Assembly: GCA_964291375.2 (NCBI GenBank)
Contig: OZ219809.1
Coordinates: 682,001-746,000 of the forward strand
Source: 3107 sp001483205
GTDB taxonomy: Bacteria > Pseudomonadota > Alphaproteobacteria > Rhodobacterales > Rhodobacteraceae
Length of the DNA: 64,000 nt
Direction: 5' to 3'
Positions within the stretch are counted from its first letter, which is position 1, and each line of letters opens with the position of its first letter. Of the stretch, positions 34,387-42,268 are shown piece after piece. Both the position numbers and the translations under genes were made by a program. Under the pieces are notes generated by a model. The model made no database searches. It was not told where the DNA came from and saw nothing but the letters and a program-made list of their open reading frames with translations.

Positions 34387-35568
34387 ATGGCATCGAAATA
34401 CTCAAACCTGACGGTGCGGGCCTACCGGCGCGAAAATGGCCGGATCGGGGTGCGCAATCATGTGGTCATCCTGCCGCTTGATGATATTTCCAACGCCGCC
34501 TGCGAAGCGGTGGCGAACAATATCAAGGGCACGCTGGCGATCCCCCACGCCTATGGCCGCCTGCAATTCGGCGAAGACCTGGACCTGCATTTCCGCACCC
34601 TGATCGGCACCGGGGCCAACCCGAACGTCGCCGCCTGCGTGGTGATCGGCATCGAACCCGGCTGGGCGCAGCGGGTTGTTGACGGGATTGCGGCGACGGG
34701 CAAGCCGGTCAGTGGTTTCGCGATAGAGCAGAACGGCGATCTGAAGACCATCATGGATGCTTCGCGCCGGGCGAAGGACTATGTTCACCGGGCGTCCGAG
34801 CTTCAGCGAGAGGACTGCGCCCTGAGCGAGCTGTGGATTTCCACCAAATGCGGCGAGAGCGACACCACCACCGGTCTGGGTTCCTGCCCCACCGTCGGCA
34901 ACATGTATGACAAGCTGTTGCCCGAAGGCATCACCGGCTTTTTCGGCGAGACCTCTGAGATCACCGGGGCCGAACATATCTGCCGCAGGCGCGCGATCAG
35001 CGAAGAGGTCGGCGCGCGCTGGTATGCGATGTGGAAAGCCTATCAGGATCAGGTGATATTCGCCCACCAGACCGACGATTTGTCGGACAGCCAGCCCACT
35101 AAGGGCAATATCGAGGGCGGGCTGACCACCATTGAGGAAAAGGCGCTGGGGAATCTGGAGAAGATCGGGCGGCGTTCGCAGTTTATCGACATCCTCGGCC
35201 CGGCAGAAGCGCCCCGGTCCGGCAGGGGGCTGTATTTTATGGACAGTTCCTCGGCGGCGGCGGAATGCGTGACCCTGATGGCGGCAGGGGGGGCGGTCAT
35301 CCACACCTTCCCGACCGGTCAGGGCAATGTGGTCGGCAATCCGATCGTGCCGGTGATCAAGATTACGGCCAATCCGCGCACCGTCCGGACCATGAGCGAG
35401 CATGTGGATGTGGATGTTTCCGGTATCCTGCGCCGCGAGATGACGATTGATGAGGCCGGGGATGCGCTGATCGACATGATCCGCCGGACCGCGAATGGCC
35501 GCAATACCGCTGCCGAGGCGCTCGGTCACCGCGAGTTTTCGCTGACCAAGCTCTATCGCAGCGCTTAG
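34387..35568 (+). CDS. suyB: (R)-sulfolactate sulfo-lyase large subunit SuyB
   Basis: 393 residues of the UxaA/altronate-dehydratase large-domain family: VRAYRRENGRIGVRNHVVIL at the start, STKCGESDTTTGLGSCPTVG with the likely iron-binding cysteine, and GGAVIHTFPTGQGNVVGNPI. Forms the catalytic subunit with SuyA; releases sulfite, so a sulfite exporter or dehydrogenase must be encoded elsewhere (none in this window). Starts 12 bases after suyA with GGAGCG ahead. Last gene of the operon, convergent with the MBL gene, sharing two bases of stop codon. Confidence 0.86.
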   Translation: MASKYSNLTVRAYRRENGRIGVRNHVVILPLDDISNAACEAVANNIKGTLAIPHAYGRLQFGEDLDLHFRTLIGTGANPNVAACVVIGIEPGWAQRVVDGIAATGKPVSGFAIEQNGDLKTIMDASRRAKDYVHRASELQREDCALSELWISTKCGESDTTTGLGSCPTVGNMYDKLLPEGITGFFGETSEITGAEHICRRRAISEEVGARWYAMWKAYQDQVIFAHQTDDLSDSQPTKGNIEGGLTTIEEKALGNLEKIGRRSQFIDILGPAEAPRSGRGLYFMDSSSAAAECVTLMAAGGAVIHTFPTGQGNVVGNPIVPVIKITANPRTVRTMSEHVDVDVSGILRREMTIDEAGDALIDMIRRTANGRNTAAEALGHREFSLTKLYRSA

Positions 35569-36806
35569 GGTGTCATTCTGCCCCTTGGCCGTAATTTAAT
35601 GCGGGTAAAGAAGCCGTTGGATGTGTCAACATGAATTGGTCGATAGGGCCGAAAATCACAACAAACTTCGCGATGCGGATGTCCATATCTTGAGGGATCA
35701 GAGGAAAATACACTAACAGTGGGCGCAATACGCTTAGCCAGGCCGGGAAACCAGTTGTTTTTGGACCCATGGTGCGGAACCTGAAACACTGAAGGTTTGT
35801 TCGAGCGCGTTTTTCCAAGATAGCCGGACAACTTACACCATTTATCCTCGGAACTCAAATTGCCATCACCTGTGTAAATCACACTTCCGTTGCAGGGTAT
35901 TCTCGGGCCATAGCGGAAGCCGTAGCGGGAATAGCACATCTCACTGCCCCGGCGGCCCCGCGGCCCGCCATACAAAAACAGACTCAGATCGTTGGGTTTG
36001 GGTTTAGGTTTCAGGGAACAGTAAAATTTTTTGAGTTCTTGCAATGCAGCTTCCCTGTCGTTGTCGTTAGCGGAAAGGAGTTTATCCCTTAGCTCGTTCA
36101 CACGAGTTGAAAAAGATTCTAGATCGCGCGGCTTTGTAGACGGGTCATTATATGGAACAAATTCCCAAAGGCCCTGAAATGTAGCAGCGCTGTCTTTTGG
36201 CATCAGGCACCTTTCTCCGCCAAATTGCGTTTCATCGCGGTAATTTTCCCAGTCGGCGAGAGTGTCATCTGCTTTGTGATCTCTGGAGCCCTCAGGCTCA
36301 ATTTTTAGGCGCGGTTCGCCTTCGGAGTCAAAATCCCGTTCGGGGTCAGCATCGCGTTCTGGTGGCCCGTCACCATCAGAAAAAGGAACAAAAACGATGC
36401 GCTCAAATCCATCGCCTGCGCGGTTATCCAAATATTTTGCCGGGTCGATATAAAACTCGAAATCAGGGTCATCCGGGGTAAGTCCGTGCAAGTAGCCAAG
36501 CGCCAGTCGATGCCAAAGAGGTGCCCATGGGAGCATCAGATCGTGCGTTCCAACTTTTTTGAGCAAATCGACAATTCCGCTGATATGGTCCTTATGAAAA
36601 TGGGATATGGTTACAAGGTCCAACTTTCGTCTGTGTCTACGACCATCGAATCGATTAATGGCTTTTTGAACCAAGCACTGAGTGGATGTTGTGCCGCAAT
36701 CATAGACCCATTGAAAATCAAAATCCCTTGGACCTATAGCCAAACGTCCGGCAGAAAACAAACCTTGCCCAACCGGATGAAACCAGTGAAAAACGCTCAT
36801 GCGCAT
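35565..36806 (-). CDS. Stand-alone metallo-beta-lactamase-fold protein (ComEC/Rec2-like)
   Basis: 413 residues. Metal motif SHFHKDHISGIVDLL (H-x-H-x-D-H), VFHWFHPVGQGLFSAGRL at the N-terminus, the later IYTGDGNLSSEDKW with a metal aspartate, and VPHHGSKNNWF near the C-terminus, as in ComEC-type MBL domains. A long charged insert (DGDGPPERDADPERDFDSEG) splits the domain. No membrane segments. Start at 36806 follows GGAGAG; ATG 36800 is an alternative. GC content is visibly lower than in the flanking operons, suggesting acquisition. Substrate unknown. Confidence 0.75.
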   Translation of the reverse strand: MRMSVFHWFHPVGQGLFSAGRLAIGPRDFDFQWVYDCGTTSTQCLVQKAINRFDGRRHRRKLDLVTISHFHKDHISGIVDLLKKVGTHDLMLPWAPLWHRLALGYLHGLTPDDPDFEFYIDPAKYLDNRAGDGFERIVFVPFSDGDGPPERDADPERDFDSEGEPRLKIEPEGSRDHKADDTLADWENYRDETQFGGERCLMPKDSAATFQGLWEFVPYNDPSTKPRDLESFSTRVNELRDKLLSANDNDREAALQELKKFYCSLKPKPKPNDLSLFLYGGPRGRRGSEMCYSRYGFRYGPRIPCNGSVIYTGDGNLSSEDKWCKLSGYLGKTRSNKPSVFQVPHHGSKNNWFPGLAKRIAPTVSVFSSDPSRYGHPHREVCCDFRPYRPIHVDTSNGFFTRIKLRPRGRMTP

Positions 36807-36880
36807 TGTGGTTTCTCTCCGTTGAGCCTGCCCTAGCCGAGCTTCCGCAGCCGTTACTATGCGGCTCAAATAACGTAAGG

Positions 36881-37477
36881 TCAAGACAAGGTGTAAGGTG
36901 CCCTGTCGCCCGCCGCAAACCGGCGCAGGACCGCCGGGTAAAGCCGATGCTCCAGCCGCAGGACTTTCGCCGCCAGCGTCCGGGGGGTCTCATCCGGCGC
37001 GACCGCCACCCGCGCCCGGCCCAGAACCGGCCCGCCGTCAAGCTCTGCCGTCACCTCATGCACGCTGCATCCGGCCACCCGCTCCCCGGCCTCAATCGCG
37101 CGGGCATGGGTGTTCAGGCCCTTGTATTTCGGCAGCAGCGACGGGTGAATGTTCAGCATCCGGCCCTGCCAGCGGCTGACAAATTCCGGCGTCAGGATGC
37201 GCATGAACCCGGCAAGGCAGAGGATGTCCGGGCGCGCCTCTTCGAGCCTCGCTTGCAGTGCGTGCTCAAACCCCGTGCCGCGCCCCGCACCAAAGCGGCG
37301 ATGATCCACATCCGCCACCGCCACCCCCATTGCCGCCGCTTTACTCAGGCCCCGCGCCTCGGGCCGGTCAGAGACCACCAGCACCGGGCGCGCCGGGTGG
37401 TCACCGTGCATGTCCCGCACCAAAGCGGCCATATTGGACCCGCCGCCCGAGATCAGGATTGCAACACGGGTTGTCAC
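36881..37477 (-). CDS. purN: Phosphoribosylglycinamide formyltransferase PurN
   Basis: 198 residues. Formylates GAR with 10-formyl-THF in purine synthesis. AILISGGGSNMAALVRDM binds the substrate phosphate; catalytic residues sit in LNIHPSLLPKYKGLNTHARA (asparagine, histidine) and TAELDGGPVLG (aspartate). GTG start overlapping the purM stop (GTGA), a purMN operon. Confidence 0.96.
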   Translation of the reverse strand: MTTRVAILISGGGSNMAALVRDMHGDHPARPVLVVSDRPEARGLSKAAAMGVAVADVDHRRFGAGRGTGFEHALQARLEEARPDILCLAGFMRILTPEFVSRWQGRMLNIHPSLLPKYKGLNTHARAIEAGERVAGCSVHEVTAELDGGPVLGRARVAVAPDETPRTLAAKVLRLEHRLYPAVLRRFAAGDRAPYTLS

Positions 37478-38520
37478 AAAAGCCTGCCTTTGCAGACAAC
37501 CCCGGCCCCCGGCACAACCCGCCCGATGACGGATACGGTTTCCCCCAGCCCCCGCAGCAGGCCGGTCAGGAGCCCGGCCCGGTCAGGCGCGACAACCAGC
37601 GCCATGCCGATGCCGGTGTTGAAGGTGCGGAGCAGTTCCCGCTCTGTCAGCCCGCCGCTTTCGGCCAGCCAGCGAAAGACCGGCGGCAATGTCCAAGCCC
37701 CCAGGTCCACCTCGGCGCATAACCCTTCGGGCAGTGCGCGGGGCAGGTTGCCGGTCAGCCCGCCGCCGGTGATATGGGCCAGCGCCCGGACGCCGCCCGC
37801 GCGGATTGCCGCCAGCACCGGGGTGACATAGAGCCGCGTCGGGGTCAGCAATGCCTCGCCCAATGTGCCGTCCGCGAAGGGGCAGGGGGCGGACCAGCCG
37901 ATGCCTGACGCCTCTGCCACCCGGCGCACCAGCGAAAAGCCGTTGGAATGAACGCCGTCCGAGCCAAGGCCGAGCAGGATGTCACCGTCGCAAACGCCCG
38001 CGGGCAGGGTTTTGCCGCGCTCCACCGCGCCCACGGCAAACCCGGCGAGATCAAAATCGTCGCCGCGATACAGGCCCGGCATTTCCGCCGTCTCGCCGCC
38101 GATCAGGGCGCATCCGGCCCGTGCGCAGCCCTCGGCGATCCCTCCGATGATGGTGGCGGCGGCCCCGACCTTCAGCTTTCCGGTCGCGAAGTAGTCGAGG
38201 AAGAACAGGGGTTCCGCCCCCTGACAGATCAGATCATTGACGCACATCGCCACAAGGTCGGTGCCGATGGTGTCGAGGTGCCCGGTGTCGATGGCGATGC
38301 GCAGCTTGGTGCCCACGCCATCGGTTGCGCTGATGAGGATCGGGTCGGTGTAACCGGCGGCCCTGAGATCAAACAGTGCCCCGAACCCGCCGATGGCCGA
38401 CATGACGCCGGGGCGGTCTGTGCGCTTTGTCGCCGGTCTGATCCGTTCGACGAGCGCCTCGCCCGCGCCGATGTCCACGCCCGCATCGGCGTATGTCAGG
38501 CGGTTTTTGCCTCTGGTCAT
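37474..38520 (-). CDS. purM: Phosphoribosylformylglycinamidine cyclo-ligase PurM
   Basis: 348 residues. ATP-dependent closure of the imidazole ring giving AIR. Motifs: YADAGVDIGAGEALVERIRP, ISATDGVGTKLRIA, VNDLICQGAEPLFFLDYFAT, LIGGETAEMPGLY, LGLGSDGVHSNGFSLVR and AHITGGGLTGNLPRALPEGL. The start at 38520 (MTRGKNRLTYAD) is chosen; the open frame continues upstream into a mosaic repeat, without similarity. Confidence 0.96.
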   Translation of the reverse strand: MTRGKNRLTYADAGVDIGAGEALVERIRPATKRTDRPGVMSAIGGFGALFDLRAAGYTDPILISATDGVGTKLRIAIDTGHLDTIGTDLVAMCVNDLICQGAEPLFFLDYFATGKLKVGAAATIIGGIAEGCARAGCALIGGETAEMPGLYRGDDFDLAGFAVGAVERGKTLPAGVCDGDILLGLGSDGVHSNGFSLVRRVAEASGIGWSAPCPFADGTLGEALLTPTRLYVTPVLAAIRAGGVRALAHITGGGLTGNLPRALPEGLCAEVDLGAWTLPPVFRWLAESGGLTERELLRTFNTGIGMALVVAPDRAGLLTGLLRGLGETVSVIGRVVPGAGVVCKGRLL

Positions 38521-38597
38521 GCGGGCGGTTCCGTTTTGGGGCCGTTTTGGGGCGGTTGCGCGGGCCATAGCGCGGCGGCGGGGCGCTGTCCATCGCC

Positions 38598-38807
38598 AAA
38601 AGACCTCTGTATAATGGCCGAACCGGCCAGCCGCCTGCCTGGGCGGGCGCTTTTTCTGACAGCTCACATTGGCGATGGTCTTTCCATAAAATTCATACGT
38701 TGCAACAGGTTGAGGCGTCTATAAGCGCCTGCCGGGGGGCAGGCAGGCGCTGCCCGGCGTGCCGCCGGGCGGACGGTTTGGCCAGCGATGCGCCAGTATG
38801 CAGAGGT
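38598..38807 (+). repeat. Full-length mosaic intergenic repeat (cleanest copy)
   Basis: Starts AAAAGACCTCTGTATAATGG and ends GCGCCAGTATGCAGAGGTCTT less one base; centre CACATTGGCGATGGTCTTTC, arm GCCTGCCGGGGGGCAGGC, then hairpin CCCGGCG-TGC-CGCCGGG (38753-38769) and GGACGGTTTGGCCAGCGATG. Lies between purM and a tRNA gene and fills most of a 360-base gap; nothing else is seen there. Confidence 0.88.
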
Positions 38808-38880
38808 CTTGCCAAACGGACCGGATGCCGCATTCCGCCTTGACCCCTGCGCCGGGTCTGATAGCACGGGGCAGGAAGGC

Positions 38881-38958
38881 GGGCCTGTAGCTCAATTCGG
38901 TCAGAGCAGAGCGCTCATAACGCTTTGGTTGGGGGTTCGAGTCCCTCCGGGCCTACCA
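38881..38958 (+). tRNA. tRNA with CAT anticodon (Ile2 or elongator Met)
   Basis: 78 bases including encoded CCA. Acceptor GGGCCTG pairs with CGGGCCT; anticodon stem-loop AGCGCTCATAACGCTT with CAT at 38916-38918; T arm GGGGGTTCGAGTCCCTC. A CAT anticodon fits elongator methionine or, if modified by TilS to lysidine, isoleucine; the anticodon-stem sequence leans to Ile2 but this cannot be settled by eye. Confidence 0.92.
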
Positions 38959-39020
38959 GAAACCACCCCCGATTCTGCCTGCGTCCCCGTCGCCACCCCA
39001 GGCTCAGGCAGGCGCGCCCC

Positions 39021-39341
39021 TTATCCGAAACTCTCCACCACATCATACATCACCGGCTCGAAACTCTTGCACAGCCCGTTGATCCTGCGGTTGCGGTCGC
39101 GCATTTCGGCAAGGCGCAGCATGGCCAGAAAGTCCTCGCGCCGCCGCCATTGCGAATAGTTGGCGATGCGGGTCTGGGCGTCGTTGACATGCAGCCCCGC
39201 CCCGATGAACCCCGGTTGCCGGGAAATCACCGTCTGATAGGCGTCGGTCAGCATGTCAATCACATCCTGACAGGTGCCGGGGGTGACCTCAAAGGTGGTA
39301 ATGACCGTCTGATGCGGGGTGTTTGTGGCGATGGTGGGCAT
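39021..39341 (-). CDS. Antibiotic biosynthesis monooxygenase (ABM) domain protein
   Basis: 106 residues with a ferredoxin-like ABM fold: TVITTFEVTPGTCQDVIDML, QPGFIGAGLHVNDAQTRIAN and YSQWRRREDFLAML, the last being the typical ABM 'W.s.e.f..h' element. Enzymatic role unknown. Start at 39341 follows GGAGACC; the longer frame is not supported. Confidence 0.82.
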   Translation of the reverse strand: MPTIATNTPHQTVITTFEVTPGTCQDVIDMLTDAYQTVISRQPGFIGAGLHVNDAQTRIANYSQWRRREDFLAMLRLAEMRDRNRRINGLCKSFEPVMYDVVESFG

Positions 39342-39437
39342 CGGGGTCTCCTCTGTTCGGGGTAAGCCTAGCACAGTGTTGCCCGGACCCAAGGGGAAAA
39401 GAGGCGTCGCATGAGGCCGTTCGCGCGATGGGGTGGT

Positions 39438-39857
39438 TCATGCCCCCGCCCCGCCGGGCGGCAGAATCCTCACCCCGTTGATCTTCCAACCGGAGTGTCC
39501 CCTTACCATCTGATACTCGAGCATATGGACCGCCCCCGTCTGATTCCGGATCATCACCCGCTGCCACAGCCTGCCGTTTGCCTCTCGCAGGCCCAGAAAG
39601 CGCAGCTCCGCCGGTCTGTGGACCATCGGATAGCCCCGCCGCACCATCAGGCCAAAGCGTTCCGGTGTGCCGAACAGACCCCTGATCGCCGGTGAAGCAT
39701 ATCCGAAGGCGCGCCCGAAATCATCCGCCCTGAAGGCGTCGATCTGGGCAGAGATGACCGCCCGGATGTCCGGGTTCACCGCCTCATCTGCATCCGCGCG
39801 CGCAGGCAGGCACCAGACAGCCACCGCCATTGCCGCAATCAGGATCAGCCGTTGCAT
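39438..39857 (-). CDS. DUF4864-like exported protein
   Basis: 139 residues. Signal peptide MQRLILIAAMAVAVWCLPAR, cleaved near ARADA. The mature part IRAVISAQIDAFRADDFGRA, YASPAIRGLFGTPERFGLMV and YPMVHRPAELRFLGLR resembles DUF4864, small periplasmic proteins of unknown function in alphaproteobacteria. Ends in a short Gly/Pro tail. Confidence 0.78.
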   Translation of the reverse strand: MQRLILIAAMAVAVWCLPARADADEAVNPDIRAVISAQIDAFRADDFGRAFGYASPAIRGLFGTPERFGLMVRRGYPMVHRPAELRFLGLREANGRLWQRVMIRNQTGAVHMLEYQMVRGHSGWKINGVRILPPGGAGA

Positions 39858-39919
39858 GACCGTTTCCCCCGTGTGTCCTGCATATCATACAACAGATTAC
39901 GCAGCCGGGGCAGAGCGGA

Positions 39920-41497
39920 TCACTCGGCAAGTTTCCCCGCCAGACCGTCTTCGATCAGCTTGATGCTTTCCCCGATGCCGTAAAGGGCGATAAGGCCCCC
40001 GAAACGCGGGCCCTGACTGGCCCCCAGCAGCACCTCGTAAAGCGCCCTGAACCAGTCCCGCAACGGGTCGAACCGGTCCCGCCCGGCGGCGAACACGGCG
40101 CTTTGCAAGGCTTCTGCATCCGGCGGGCCGTCCCACGCCCTCAGCACCGCCAGCAGGCTTTCCATCGCCTCGCGCTCAATCTCTGTCGGCAGGCGATAGG
40201 CTTTCGCGGGCTTGACGAAATCGTTGTAATAGCGGACGGCAAAGCCGACAGCGGCGTCAAGGTCGGGGTGGGTGTCCGCGCTTGCCTCGGGTGCATATCG
40301 GCGGATAAACCCCCACAGCCTGTCCGTGTCATCCGCCGCCGAAACCGAGGCCAGGTTCAGCAGCATCGAAAACGGCACCACCATTTTCGATTGCGGCACA
40401 TCGCCGTTGTGAATGTGATGCACCGGATTGGCCAGCCTTTGCGCCATGTCCTGTCCGGGATAGGCGCGCAGGTGCTGATGATACTCATCCACTGCGCGGG
40501 GAATAACGCCGAAATACAGCCGTTTCGCGGTCTTGGGCTTTTGATACATGAAATAGGACAAGCTCTCGGTCGCGGCATAGGTCAGCCACTCATCGACAGA
40601 CAGGCCATTGCCGCGGGATTTGGAAATTTTCTCGCCCTTGTCGTCGAGGAACAGCTCATAGGTGAAATGCTCCGGCGGGCGGGCACCAAGAATTTCGCAG
40701 ATGCGGTCATAGATCGGCGTGTTGGTCGAATGGTCCTTGCCATACATCTCGAAATCGACGCCGAGGGCGGCCCAGCGCGCGCCGAAATCGGGTTTCCATT
40801 GCAGTTTCACCTGCCCGCCGGTGATCGGCACCGTCCATTCCCGGCCCCTGTCATCGTCAAAGCTGATGGTGCCGTTCCGGGCATCGACATGTTTGAGCGG
40901 CACATACAGAACCCGCCCGGTTTCCGGGTGGATTGGCAGAAAGATCGAATAGGTCTGCCGCCGTTCCTCGCGCAGGCTTTTCAGCATCACCGCCATCAGG
41001 TCGTCATAGCGTTCGGCGGCGCGCAGCAGGGTGTCGTCGAACCGGCCAGAGGCGTAGAACTCGGTGGCCGAGATAAAATCATAGTCAAAGCCGAACGTGT
41101 CCAGAAACCGCCGGAGCATCGCATTGTTGTGGTGGCCAAAGCTCTCGAACCTGCCGAACGGGTCGGGGACGGCGGTCAGCGGGCGTTGCAGGTGGTCATG
41201 CAGCATGTCCGGGTTCGGCACATTGTCGGGGGCTTTGCGCATCCCGTCCATGTCGTCCGAAAAGCACACCAGCCGGGTCGGGATGTCCGAGATGGTCTCG
41301 AACGCCCGGCGCACCATGGTTGTGCGCGCCACCTCGGCAAAGGTGCCGATATGGGGCAGCCCCGACGGGCCATAGCCGGTCTCGAACAGCACATGGCCCT
41401 TTGCGGGCGGACCCTTTTCATAGCGCTTCAGAATCCGGCGGGCCTCTTCAAACGGCCAGGCTTTGGAGTTGAGGGCGGTGTCCAGAGGATCGGGCAT
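39920..41497 (-). CDS. lysS: Lysyl-tRNA synthetase, class I
   Basis: 525 residues. Archaeal-type class I LysRS, which replaces the class II enzyme in many alphaproteobacteria. HIGH motif in GYGPSGLPHIGTFAEVARTT; KMSKS motif as DDKGEKISKSRGNGLSVDEW; lysine/tRNA regions YGKDHSTNTPIYDRICEILG and PEHFTYELFLD. The ATG at 41497 (MPDPLDTALNSKAWPFEEAR) is chosen over the upstream TTG at 41512. Confidence 0.94.
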   Translation of the reverse strand: MPDPLDTALNSKAWPFEEARRILKRYEKGPPAKGHVLFETGYGPSGLPHIGTFAEVARTTMVRRAFETISDIPTRLVCFSDDMDGMRKAPDNVPNPDMLHDHLQRPLTAVPDPFGRFESFGHHNNAMLRRFLDTFGFDYDFISATEFYASGRFDDTLLRAAERYDDLMAVMLKSLREERRQTYSIFLPIHPETGRVLYVPLKHVDARNGTISFDDDRGREWTVPITGGQVKLQWKPDFGARWAALGVDFEMYGKDHSTNTPIYDRICEILGARPPEHFTYELFLDDKGEKISKSRGNGLSVDEWLTYAATESLSYFMYQKPKTAKRLYFGVIPRAVDEYHQHLRAYPGQDMAQRLANPVHHIHNGDVPQSKMVVPFSMLLNLASVSAADDTDRLWGFIRRYAPEASADTHPDLDAAVGFAVRYYNDFVKPAKAYRLPTEIEREAMESLLAVLRAWDGPPDAEALQSAVFAAGRDRFDPLRDWFRALYEVLLGASQGPRFGGLIALYGIGESIKLIEDGLAGKLAE

Positions 41498-41622
41498 GTC
41501 GGTTTCTTTCAACGGGGGCGCGGGCGGGCAGGGCCGGGGGTGGCCGGGCCGGGCAACTCCCTATTGCCCCTTGGCCCGCGCGTCAATATTCTGCCCGGAC
41601 AACACTGTCGGAGATCGCCCGG

Positions 41623-42048
41623 ATGAACACGGACACCATTTCATCATTTTCCCCTCAGGATGCGCTGGTTGCGGTGATGATCGCCGAATCGGCGGCGGAT
41701 GAGAACATCCGCACCTCTGAACTGGTGACGATTGAGCGCATCGTGAATCACCTGCCGATCTTTGCCGCCTATGAGTTTGACCGGGTGAGGGCGGTCAGCG
41801 CCACGGTGTTCGATCTGTTCGAGGAAGAGGACGGTCTGGATGCGCTTTTCGGCCTTGTGACTGAGGCGTTGCCGGAAAAGCTCTATGAGACCGCCTATGC
41901 GCTGGCCTGTGATGTGGCCGCTGCCGATGGGCGTCTGCGGGAGACCGAGCTGCGGATGCTGGCGGAAATCCGCTATGTGCTGAATATCGACCGTCTGCAT
42001 GGCGCGGCCATTGAGCGGGGCGCGCGGGCGCGGCACATGGTGCTGTAG
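41623..42048 (+). CDS. TerB-like (tellurite-resistance/DjlA N-terminal) protein
   Basis: 141 residues, all helical: FSPQDALVAVMIAESAADENI, TSELVTIERIVNHLPIFAAY and YETAYALACDVAAADGRLRE with a following TELRMLAEI. These acidic-helix pairs ('DG.....E...l..i') are typical of the TerB fold, which may bind divalent metal. Divergent from lysS. Role unknown. Confidence 0.8.
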   Translation: MNTDTISSFSPQDALVAVMIAESAADENIRTSELVTIERIVNHLPIFAAYEFDRVRAVSATVFDLFEEEDGLDALFGLVTEALPEKLYETAYALACDVAAADGRLRETELRMLAEIRYVLNIDRLHGAAIERGARARHMVL

Positions 42049-42155
42049 CGCGCCGGGGTGCCGGGACAGAGGGGCAGGGGACAGGCGTTTCGTTCGGGCA
42101 AGGCGAAGGATCGGGCTTGACCCCGGGCGTCTTCTGCCGCAAACAGGCGGGCGTT

Positions 42156-42231
<76 letters not shown>

Positions 42232-42268
42232 AGCATTTCCGGGCAAATGACACGGGGCGCGCGGCCAT

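Noticed and set aside
34084..35568. Altronate dehydratase (UxaA) split in two
   Set aside because: The small and large parts are of that family, but with HpsN-type dehydrogenases and a TRAP importer upstream the sulfolactate lyase SuyAB is the better fit. There are no hexuronate genes nearby.
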